A stretch of 64,000 nucleotides of DNA from Plasmodiophora brassicae. Taxonomy: Eukaryota; Endomyxa: Phytomyxea; Phytomyxea; Plasmodiophorida. The DNA is taken from contig CP145410.1 of NCBI GenBank assembly GCA_036867785.1, positions 62,001 through 126,000 on the forward strand. The letters run 5' to 3'. Of this stretch, positions 55,237 to 64,000 are shown piece after piece. The notes below the pieces were generated by a model that worked only from the letters and a program-made list of their open reading frames with translations, was not told the DNA's origin and ran no database searches. Position numbers and translations under genes: made by a program. Each line of letters begins with the position of its first letter. The stretch's first letter is position 1.

Positions 55237-58131
55237 ATGTCGAGCACACATGGCGGCGCGCCTGTCATCGTGCCGCGCCAGGTGCTATCCGAGGAGGACA
55301 CCCAAGTCCTGTTCCGCAAAGGGAAGATCCTGTCGGAGAAGACGCACGACGCCGTGCGACGCGACAAGGCCGTCCAGCTGTACGACAGGCTGATCCAGGC
55401 GTCCACGTTGCTGACCGATGCACAGCGCGAGGAGTTCAGGGCCGCCGGTAACGGCAAGGTCCTGTACTGCACGTGCACAATCGGACCGCACGCGCTCGAC
55501 GAGAACGGCCTCCTGTTCATGAAGATGGGCGCGGACGCACGCGGCCGCCCCTGCGATTGTCGTTGCACGCAATGCTCGGCGCGTCGTGGCGATCCCCACG
55601 CCCAGTTCCTGGTCGGCGTCATGTATTCGCAGGGGTTCGGCGCCCCGAAGAACATGAACCAGGCGTTCCACTGGTTCTCGCAGGCGGCCAACAAGGAGTG
55701 CCTGCCGGCCATGTTCGCCCTCGGCTACATGTACGACAACGGGTTGAGCGTCAGGCAGAACTACGACGAAGCAATGCTCTGGTACACGAAGGCGGCGAAC
55801 GCCGGGTACCCGGCCGCCAAGTTCCAGCTCGGGTGCATGCTGGAGATGGGCCTGGGCGTCGACAAGGATTTCGCGATGGCCTTGAACCTGTGGTCGGAAG
55901 CGGCCGAGGCCGGGTACCTGCCCGCCCTGCTCCGCCTGGCGTTCGTATTCCGTCATGGGGAAGGCGTCGAACCGAACATGACGGAAGCCGGCCGGTTGTA
56001 CAAATGCGCTGCCAAGCTGGGCGATACGGCGGCCATGACCACCGTCGGGTACATGTACGAGATGGGCCAAGGTTTCGAGCAGAACTTCCAGCAGGCGCTC
56101 GACTGGTACACGACGGCGGCGAAGGCGGGCGACCTGACGGCGCAGGCCAACCTCGCCAGCATGTACGAGCGCGGGCGCGGCGTCAAACGCGACCTGGAGA
56201 TGGCCCTGTACTGGTTCGAGGCGGCCGCCCAGCAGAACGACGCCACGTCGCAGATGATCCTGGGCTCCATGTACGAGCGCATCGAGGATTACTTCAAGGC
56301 GTTTTCCTGGTTCGAGAACGCCGCCGAACAGGGCCTTCCCGAGGCGCAGCGCCGTTGTGCCGACATGGTGCTCGCTGGCAAGGGCGTCGACGTCGACGTG
56401 CAACGCGCGATCTTCTGGTACGAGCACGCCGCGGACGAGGGCGACATCGAATCGATTCGCACGCTGGGCGCGATGTTCGCCGGCGATGGCGAGTACCGCA
56501 AGCTGGTGCGTTCCGATGCGGAGAAGGCGTTCCACTGGTTCCAGAAGGGGGCGGCCGCCGACGACCCGTACTGCAAGTTCAGGACGGCCGAGTGCCTGAT
56601 CCATGGCGACGGCTGCCCGGTTAGCGTCCGGGACGCCCTGGCGCTGTACAAGGACGCTGCCACGAGAGACGACCCGAACGCGATCGTCGCCCTGGGCAAG
56701 TTGTACATCGCCGGGCAGCATGTCGAGGAGGACGCCAACAAGGGGACGCAGCTGCTCAAACGCGCTGTGGAACTCGACTCGCCCGAAGGCAAATCCGCTC
56801 TGGCCGTCCAGATGCTGCTGGGGCAGGGCATCAAGCGCGACGTGTCGACGGCGCTGAAGCTTCTGGGCGAGGCATCCGAAGCCGGGTGCGCATCCGCTGA
56901 CTTCATGCTCGGGTTCCTGTACAAGGACGGCCGGGATGTGCCCCTCGATCTGGAGCGGGCGGTGCGGCACATGACGGCGGCGGCGAACGCGGGCGATTCC
57001 AGGGCGCAGTACAGCCTGGCCTGTCTGTACAAGTCGGGGATCGGCGTGATCCAGTCGTACGAGACAGCGAAACACTGGTTCAAGAAGGCGGCCAAGGCGG
57101 GCGACCACCGGGCGCAGTACAAGCTGGGGCGGCTGTTCGAGACCGGCCGAGGCGTTGCGATCGACTTCAAGATGGCCATCAAATGGTACACGAAGGCGTC
57201 CGAGCACGGCAACGACAGAGCGATGGTGGCGCTTGGCACGCTGTACGAGAAGGGCCTGGGCGCCAAGGTCGACCTGGACCTGGCGGCCAAGTTCTATGGT
57301 CAGGCGGCATCGGCCGGATCACCGGCCGGGCTCTGCGCCCTCGGCCTGCTGTACGACCTCGGCCGTGGCGTCAAGCAATCGTACAAGAAGGCGTTGCAGA
57401 TGTACGAGGCGGCCGCCAAGCAAGGGTACCCGAAGGCCATGTTCTACCTGGGCTACCTGTTGCAGTACGGGCAGGGCGTTGCGAAAGATGTGTCGAAGGC
57501 CGCCGAATGGTACAGGAAGGCAGCGGAAGCGGGTGACGGCGACGCGGCGTTCCACCTCGGGCGCCTGTACGACGAGGGCAGTGACGGGGCGGTTCAGAGG
57601 GACGCGGGCACGGCTCGGAAATGGTACACGTCTGCTGCTCAAGGTGGGCACACGGGCGCGGCCGATCGCCTGCGGGAGCTGGGCTACCCGGTGACACTCG
57701 ACGGCGGGAGGCTGACGAGAGCGGGATCGAAGACGACCAAGGTGGTCACCGGGCCGAACGGTCTCGTCAGGCGCGTGACCGGGCAGGCGATGAGCGCAGC
57801 GAACGCGGCGACTGGATCGGCGCTCACCCAGCAGGACAGCGACGACGAGAACGATGCGCAAGGAGGCAAGCAGCGTCGTCATCGTCAGCGGGCGCAGAAC
57901 AGCGGCCAGCCGGTACGGACGGTCGAGGACAGCGTTGCAATGGCTGCCGCTGCGGCCGCTGACCTCGCTGTGCCGCCCCCTGCCGGGCAGGCCACGACCG
58001 TGCCGCCTGCAACCGACGCGCCGCAGAGCGACGCCATCCTGGCCAGAATGAAATCGCTCTGGGATGACAACGCCACGCCGGCCACCACGGGCAACGGCGC
58101 GACGCCTGCTCCGATCGATGTCGGTCAATAG
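55237..58131 (+). CDS. large Sel1-like repeat protein
   Basis: Single exon, 964 residues from ATG 55237 (MSSTHGGAPVIVPRQ). From about residue 130 to 830 there are around 20 Sel1-like repeats of 36-38 residues with the pattern A..G...A...LG.MYE.G.GV..D...A..WY..AA. An example is AANAGDSRAQYSLACLYKSG. Such superhelices act as scaffolds, as in Skt5/Chs4, Hrd3/SEL1L and LpnE. A Cys-rich patch (CDCRCTQC) precedes the repeats, and the tail is Ala/Pro/Gln-rich. The 640-codon open frame on the opposite strand is a mirror of the periodic GC-rich code. Partner unknown. Confidence 0.85.
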   Translation: MSSTHGGAPVIVPRQVLSEEDTQVLFRKGKILSEKTHDAVRRDKAVQLYDRLIQASTLLTDAQREEFRAAGNGKVLYCTCTIGPHALDENGLLFMKMGADARGRPCDCRCTQCSARRGDPHAQFLVGVMYSQGFGAPKNMNQAFHWFSQAANKECLPAMFALGYMYDNGLSVRQNYDEAMLWYTKAANAGYPAAKFQLGCMLEMGLGVDKDFAMALNLWSEAAEAGYLPALLRLAFVFRHGEGVEPNMTEAGRLYKCAAKLGDTAAMTTVGYMYEMGQGFEQNFQQALDWYTTAAKAGDLTAQANLASMYERGRGVKRDLEMALYWFEAAAQQNDATSQMILGSMYERIEDYFKAFSWFENAAEQGLPEAQRRCADMVLAGKGVDVDVQRAIFWYEHAADEGDIESIRTLGAMFAGDGEYRKLVRSDAEKAFHWFQKGAAADDPYCKFRTAECLIHGDGCPVSVRDALALYKDAATRDDPNAIVALGKLYIAGQHVEEDANKGTQLLKRAVELDSPEGKSALAVQMLLGQGIKRDVSTALKLLGEASEAGCASADFMLGFLYKDGRDVPLDLERAVRHMTAAANAGDSRAQYSLACLYKSGIGVIQSYETAKHWFKKAAKAGDHRAQYKLGRLFETGRGVAIDFKMAIKWYTKASEHGNDRAMVALGTLYEKGLGAKVDLDLAAKFYGQAASAGSPAGLCALGLLYDLGRGVKQSYKKALQMYEAAAKQGYPKAMFYLGYLLQYGQGVAKDVSKAAEWYRKAAEAGDGDAAFHLGRLYDEGSDGAVQRDAGTARKWYTSAAQGGHTGAADRLRELGYPVTLDGGRLTRAGSKTTKVVTGPNGLVRRVTGQAMSAANAATGSALTQQDSDDENDAQGGKQRRHRQRAQNSGQPVRTVEDSVAMAAAAAADLAVPPPAGQATTVPPATDAPQSDAILARMKSLWDDNATPATTGNGATPAPIDVGQ

Positions 58132-58430
58132 TTCGTCGACGGAATACAATACGCGTTACCGATGTATAACAGGCGTTCACCAGACAAGTGCACGGCGGGA
58201 TCCACGAGAAACCACCTTCGTAACCCGTCCCCCGATGCGTCGTTGTAGGTAACAACCGCCTGTTGGTGAGGGCAGTCCCGCACCACTATGTTGGTGGGCT
58301 CCACCGTGTCTGCCTACAGTGGCCATGGTGGTGGTGGTGGCGGCGCACGCAATACACACGGACAGCGGCGTGGCGCACAGTATCGTTATCTGGCTATGTC
58401 TTGACGGGGGACGTGGACGCCCCGACGATC
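58132..58430. other. intergenic spacer, nothing recognised
   Basis: Gap of about 300 bp. It includes a short GGT-rich stretch at about 58321-58346. No RNA gene or open frame was supported. Confidence 0.45.
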
Positions 58431-58851
58431 ATGGCGTCGTCCGCGACGGCGCAGACCGCCCGGTTCTTTGTCGTCGAGAAGCGGCCGTTCGGGCGGGACT
58501 CCACCAGGATCATCGAGGTTCACCCCGACCTGGAGCAGGTACGGGTGTTCCCTGTTCGGCAGGCAGGCGCTGCTGACGTCGGATGCGGATCGAATCAGGT
58601 TCGTGTGCTGCGCGGCAAGAACCTCAACGTCTTGCATGAGATCCCGTGGATCCACTTTGCCGATGTATGGACTCGCTCGGCCCCGGACCGCAATTCAGGG
58701 CGTTCTGATCCTAGCGTTAGTCGTCCGAGGAAGACGACATGGTGCTGGCCCAGTGGTCGTCGTCGAAATCGGTCCGCTTCCAGTTCAGCTCTCAGACTCT
58801 GAAGCGTACGGATTCGTGCCGTACGCCGACGTGCACATGCCATCAGTAATG
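58431..58851 (+). CDS. small hypothetical multi-exon gene
   Basis: ATG 58431 opens an exon reading MASSATAQTARFFVVEKRPF and RIIEVHPDLEQ, followed by a GTACGG donor at 58539. Later coding-like pieces include LLTSDADRIRF and DDMVLAQWSSSKSVRFQFSS, with a stop near 58851. Together they recall a small beta-rich PH/GRAM-like domain, but I cannot settle the intron positions and make no family claim. It ends about 30 bp before the myotubularin start, so it may be a separate gene or an alternative 5' part of that gene. Confidence 0.4.
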
Positions 58852-58882
58852 CAGTGGACGCCGCGCAGAACAGTTCCTTCGC

Positions 58883-61105
58883 ATGATGTCCCAAGCCAGG
58901 TTGCAATCGCCACACCCGTTCCCGCCACCGGAGACCGAACGTTTCGAGGTTGGCCGCATGCCGCTCCTCGTCCTAAACGGGTCTGACACTTGACGCAGAC
59001 CGTCGGATTGTTGCCTGGGGAAACCATTGTCCATTTGGCCGACCATCTAAGTGTTTGTCGCGCGCAATGCTACCTGGTTCACAGTGGCCGACTGATTGTC
59101 ACCACCTACCGCCTCCTGTTCTCCACGTCTCCCGACCTGGATGCTGCCGATCGTTTCGTTTGTGTCTCGTTTTCGGTGGGTTCGTTGCATATGCGTTTGT
59201 AGGCCTGATGACACTATAGATGTATCTACAGGTAATCCCTCATCTGTCGATCGCAGAGGTTGATCTCAGCCGGGACACGTCATGCCTCACTGTTCATGTC
59301 AAGGACGGTCGAGAAGTCACGTATGACGTCGACGTCCTCGACGACGAGTCAAAAGACCACCTTGTGGACGTTATCGAGCAGCGTGCGTTCGCTTCCTCCC
59401 ATGACCAGTGCTTTGCGCTCCTGTACTGCAGCGCCTTACGCGTTCTACCCGACTGCCCGACGAGCTTCGAGCCGGACACATCCAACGTGTCGTCATATAA
59501 CTTCTGCCCCAGGATGATCGATGACTTGAAACGTGTCGGTCTGCTTGTTGAACCCTGCGGGCCGTGGAGACTGTCTGAGGCAAACACGTATGACGCGTCT
59601 CTGTCCCGCTTCAACGTGCAGGCTAATTGCTGTTTCAGGACATATCGCGTCTGCTCGAGCTATCCGTCTGCCCTCGTGGTTCCTAGCAAGGTCTCCGATG
59701 ATGTCATGGTCGAGTCGGCACAGTTTCGAAGCCAGAGCCGCCTCCCGGTTGCCTGCTGGGCCAACCCCAACGGCTGCGTTATCATGCGAAGTTCTCAGCC
59801 GCGAGCTGGGATTACCGGTTTAAGATCGACTATGGACGAGGTGTGTCAAACCGTGCAGGTTTCAGCGGTTTCCTGACCTGGACCTGTTAGATGATCATCA
59901 ACGAGGCTCGCCTGGCAAATCCCAATAGCAGGGTGCGTACCAATGGTATCAGGTTTGCAACGAGCCGTTGACTCTCTGGCTCTGCAGACCTTCATGATAT
60001 TCGACTTGCGGTCGAAGATGAACGTCATCGGAAACCAGCTGAAAGGGAAAGGGAGCGAGACGCCGACATATTACGCTAACTGTGTGGTCCTCTTCATGGG
60101 CATGAAGAACATACACGCCATACGCGAATCATTCCAGCAAGTGGTAAACCGGGCAACATCGCGAAGCGCTTCGGTGCAGGAAGATGAGTTGCTCTGTGGC
60201 GCAGGTAGAAATGTGTAGGAACCTCGGTGACGACCGCTGGTACGCCAAGCTGGATTCCACTCGGTATCTGCACAACGTGCAGGCTCTGCTGAAGACTTCT
60301 ATCCGTGTTGCTCAGTCGATCCACGAGGATCGCACCTCCGTCTTGATTCACTGCAGCGATGGTACAAGTGCTATGGTCGCCGTCGACCGCGCTCTATAAC
60401 CGTGCTGTGCAATCAGGGTGGGATCGGACGTGTCAGGTGTCAGCCATGACGCAACTGCTGCTGGATCCGTTTTACCGAACGCTCTCCGGGTTCATGGTGC
60501 TCATCCAGAAAGAATGGATCGAGTTTGGCCACCGATTCGCAACTCGTCATGCAGGTCAGCTTCGTTGGATACGTCGGGGGGTCGCCGACCTGACCCATAC
60601 CTGCAGGTGTAGGACGAGGCCAGCGTTCCAAGGCGGAGATATCTCCGATCTTCATGTTATTCCTCGACGCTGTGCACCAAGTGAAGATTCAGTGCCCAGA
60701 GGTACGTCGAGTACCGTTTACATTGTGAAAGTTCGTGTCAAATGGTCGCAACATTGCAGGAGTTCGAGTTCACCCTGCCGTTCCTGTGCGTCCTCGTCGA
60801 TGAATCCTACGGGGGACGATTCGGCAATTTCCTGTGCGACAGCGCGAAAGGTAGCCGTCGAGCCTCATCCACCACCACGTTGTGCTTCGTATGCCACTCA
60901 CCGGTCCGATTCAGAAATCGCTGATTCGCATATACAAACGCGGACAATGTCGATCTGGCATGATCTGGAGCAGCGCCGTGCTGATTTGACCGATGCAACG
61001 TTCCGCCCGACAGACAAACCCATATACCAGCGCGTCAAAGTGTCTGTCCGTCGCCTAACGCTCTGGAACGAATATTTCTGCAGATGGGATCTGGACAGGT
61101 CTTAA
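58883..61105 (+). CDS. myotubularin-family phosphoinositide 3-phosphatase
   Basis: Removes the 3-phosphate of PI3P and PI(3,5)P2 on endosomes. Start MMSQARLQSPHPF; an intron follows ERFE, then the PH-GRAM domain (TVGLLPGETIVHLADHLS, GRLIVTTYRLLFS). The phosphatase part runs through many exons: RVCSSYPSALVVPSKV, RLPVACW, FMIFDLRSKMNVIGNQLKGK, and the CX5R loop HCSDGWDRTCQVSA, which is split by intron 60362-60416 yet complete after splicing, so the enzyme is predicted active. Then LLLDPFYRTLSGFMVLIQKE, SPIFMLFLDAVHQVKIQCPE, FEFTLPFLCVLVDESYGGRF and a final WNEYFCRWD ending at 61105. About eight or more introns; borders partly approximate. Confidence 0.88.
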
Positions 61106-61186
61106 TCGAGTAAGCCCAGGGAGTCGCCACCGATGTTTCTAACGCCTGTGCAGGTAGTGTTGTGCGAACAACCCAACAAAGTGTCA

Positions 61187-62217
<1,031 letters not shown>

Positions 62218-62422
62218 TCAAGGCAACTCAGAACATCTCCGCTCTGACCTGCCGATTTGTGCCGGGGGAAACTGCATCGCATCGCCGGGCCGGCGCGCCT
62301 GTCCGCCCGGTGCGGGTGGGTTAGGGTCATACCTGTTTTTGGAGGGATTGTGAATGTATTGGATATGTTGTCGGTCGTGGCGATCGCCTCGGTCGACAGG
62401 GGGGAGGGGGGTCGCCGGCCCG

Positions 62423-63538
62423 TCACATCATGGGCGCGGAGCCGGGGTAGGTGCTGGCGCGTGTGTTCGGTACCATGGACATATTAACGGGCAGGGCGGT
62501 GTCGTCGACAGGGACGGCGCCTGGCCGGGCGAGGACGGGCGGCGGCGGTAGCTTGTTGGCGTCGTAGTACGCGTCCTTGTTGGCGAGGTCGTGGTGGAAT
62601 TCGTTGGCGATCGTGTGGTGCTTGCCGAGGTTCGACGCCAGGTTCTGCATCAGTAGTTGTACGACCTGCCTGTCCATGTTGTCCATGCCTCGAAGTTGGT
62701 CTACGTGGCCGGTTGCGGATGGGTCGAACAGGCTGCCCAGGAACGAGTAGATCTTCTGAAAGTTCGGCGCCTTATTTGCTGTCCGACCGAATCAGGTCGA
62801 CACGTCATGATTGCGCGCCGTTCAACCCGTCTTACCGTCGTTGCCGTCCCCCTTCTTGTCTTCGCTGGAATGGGCAGCGATCGCCTGTTGCAGGTAGAAC
62901 TGGGCCTGGCTCAGTTGTTCCTGTTGCAGTTCGGCCAGCTGTTGGCGTTCCCACAGGGCCCACTGCAGGGAGTTGCCGACGGAAGCCTGCTGGATCATGG
63001 GTGTCGTGGCCGGCGCGATTTGATGGACGATGCTGCTGGCGGGAGTTCCGAACGGGTACGCGGCCGCTATGTAATCCGGGCTGCTCATCGGGGAGCCGTT
63101 CGCCAACTGGAAATCGGCGGGCATCTTTGGCTTTGGCCGGTCCCGGACGACCTTCGGGTACGGCTTCTTTGATCGGCGCTTGGGTCTCGGCGGCGGAATG
63201 CAGTCCTGCTTGCCGCTCTTCTGCATCTTGAGGAAGTACTTCTGCGCGTGCGACCTGATCTGTATCACGGTCTTCGTCTTGATGTGCGATTCGATCTGTT
63301 TCCATTCCCGTTCGAACAGCTGCAGCGCTTCGAGGAACAGGTCGTGCTCCTCTTCCGTCCACGATTCTCGAGGCTTCGTTATCGTGTACGGCTTCCTGGC
63401 CTTCTTCTGCTCCTTCTGCGACACCCCGGCGTGAGCCTTCCCGGTTACATGGTGGAGGTGCTCCAGTCTGCTCACCTTCGACTGCTTGCCACTAGATTGG
63501 GTGTCGACCTCTTTGCGGTCGAGGCTATGGTCCGCCAT
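62423..63538 (-). CDS. SHAQKYF-type MYB protein, REVEILLE/LHY-like
   Basis: Single-repeat MYB transcription factor. Start ATG 63538 ([12 protein letters not shown]). The MYB repeat [20 protein letters not shown] continues to [18 protein letters not shown], the class signature. [15 protein letters not shown] follows, as in plant REVEILLE proteins. Intron 62779-62835 (GTAAGA...GACAG) joins a second exon with [20 protein letters not shown] and [20 protein letters not shown], which matches the LCL domain of REVEILLE 4/6/8. About 350 residues. Plant relatives sit in the circadian clock; here the role is unknown. Such genes occur in several non-plant protists. Confidence 0.88.
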
Positions 63539-64000
63539 GATGGGCTCCAGTGTCGCTAGGGGCACTGGCGGCGGCCCGCGCGCTAGACGCTAGTGGCACG
63601 GGCGGGTTCGGGTGCGGACAATGCCACCGGCGACCACGACGCGAGGCCCTCGGCTTAGGGCAATTGATTAGGTAAGGCCGGGGATCGAACTGGAGTCCCT
63701 GTGCTCGCTCCCCAGGGGTACCCTTAATAGAGGGTTGATCCGGAAGGAGACGCCCTTGGAGCTCGGGGACGGCCCGGTGCGCTTTGCGGAGCCGGTTGGC
63801 CGGTATGCCGCGCGATCTCGGCCTGTGTCGACCGCGCGTGTGGCACCAACCCTTTGAATCTATTCGTATGCCGCCTTCTTTGACTCGCAGCAGTAGGTCA
63901 GCCCGGTGAGGCGCGGCCAACCCGGGACAAGAAGCGCCGTCCGCCTGCCGGGGATGCAACGCAGGACACCTGCTCGAACTGCACGTGTCACAGCGAGACG
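63539..64000. other. right-edge region, no gene established
   Basis: Contains a long minus-strand open stretch (to the window edge) whose start side shows a CDTCSSSRCPALHPRQ-like Cys cluster, but no clear domain. The tract around 63665-63770 has several short inverted repeats and could be an RNA, yet it fits neither tRNA nor rRNA that I can recognise. Partial gene or promoter of the MYB gene remain open. Confidence 0.3.

Noticed and set aside
55285-57207. 640-codon antisense open frame opposite the Sel1-repeat gene
   Set aside because: It mirrors the periodic GC-rich repeats; the plus strand has clear Sel1 consensus and the antisense product has no family resemblance.
63660-63780. tRNA or rRNA gene at the right edge
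   Set aside because: A GATCGAACTGGAGTCCC stretch recalls a reversed T-arm, but no cloverleaf can be drawn and it matches no rRNA segment I know.

Overview
The window is nuclear DNA from a GC-rich, gene-dense unicellular eukaryote. About 36 protein genes lie on both strands, roughly one per 1.7 kb, and most are cut by short GT-AG introns of 47-75 nt. Donors are often GTACGT or GTAAG and acceptors usually end CAG; one GC-AG intron is also seen. The gene set (five-domain AROM protein, B12-dependent methionine synthase, SHAQKYF/REVEILLE-type MYB, cyclic-nucleotide-gated-like K+ channel, 7TM-RGS protein, DOCK GEF, HID1) fits a SAR-type protist better than a fungus, plant or animal. A plasmodiophorid-like rhizarian is my best guess from compactness and base composition, but this is inference. 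No rRNA, tRNA, CRISPR array or LTR element was recognised.

Layout. 1-9.3 kb: HID1 (runs off the left edge), an AlkB-like oxygenase, and cobalamin-dependent methionine synthase in about 22 exons, one of them only 20 nt. 9.3-16.4 kb: a coiled-coil protein, a two-repeat MYB/SANT protein with an acidic tail, a 645-bp hAT-like MITE, and a K+ channel. 16.4-22.6 kb: ribosomal proteins eL27 and eL6, an unrecognised multi-exon gene, and a serine carboxypeptidase. 22.8-32.5 kb: a DOCK-family GEF and the AROM gene, divergent around a 15-bp minisatellite. 32.5-41.2 kb: a C2H2 protein, an F-box-like protein, a GTCGAC-rich repeat tract, methylcrotonyl-CoA carboxylase beta, a type I membrane protein, a CCCH protein, and Rab6. 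41.6-50 kb: tRNase Z, capping protein alpha, a zinc transporter, a 7TM-RGS protein, a small membrane protein, and an HROB-like OB-fold protein. 50.5-64 kb: an EST1/SMG6-like TPR protein carrying a Regnase-type NYN nuclease, TXNDC9, a stefin-type cystatin, NDUFAF6, a large Sel1-repeat protein, myotubularin, Rab2, and a REVEILLE-like MYB.

The genes are mostly conserved housekeeping functions: membrane traffic and phosphoinositides (HID1, Rab2, Rab6, myotubularin, DOCK), amino-acid metabolism (methionine synthase, AROM, MCC beta) and RNA biology (tRNase Z, CCCH, SMG6-NYN). They do not form operons; many pairs are divergent or tail-to-tail with under 250 bp between them. The least expected content is the EST1-TPR + NYN nuclease fusion, the cystatin gene visible only after splicing, stop-free introns of length 3n that hide inside apparent single-exon genes, and the well-preserved MITE.
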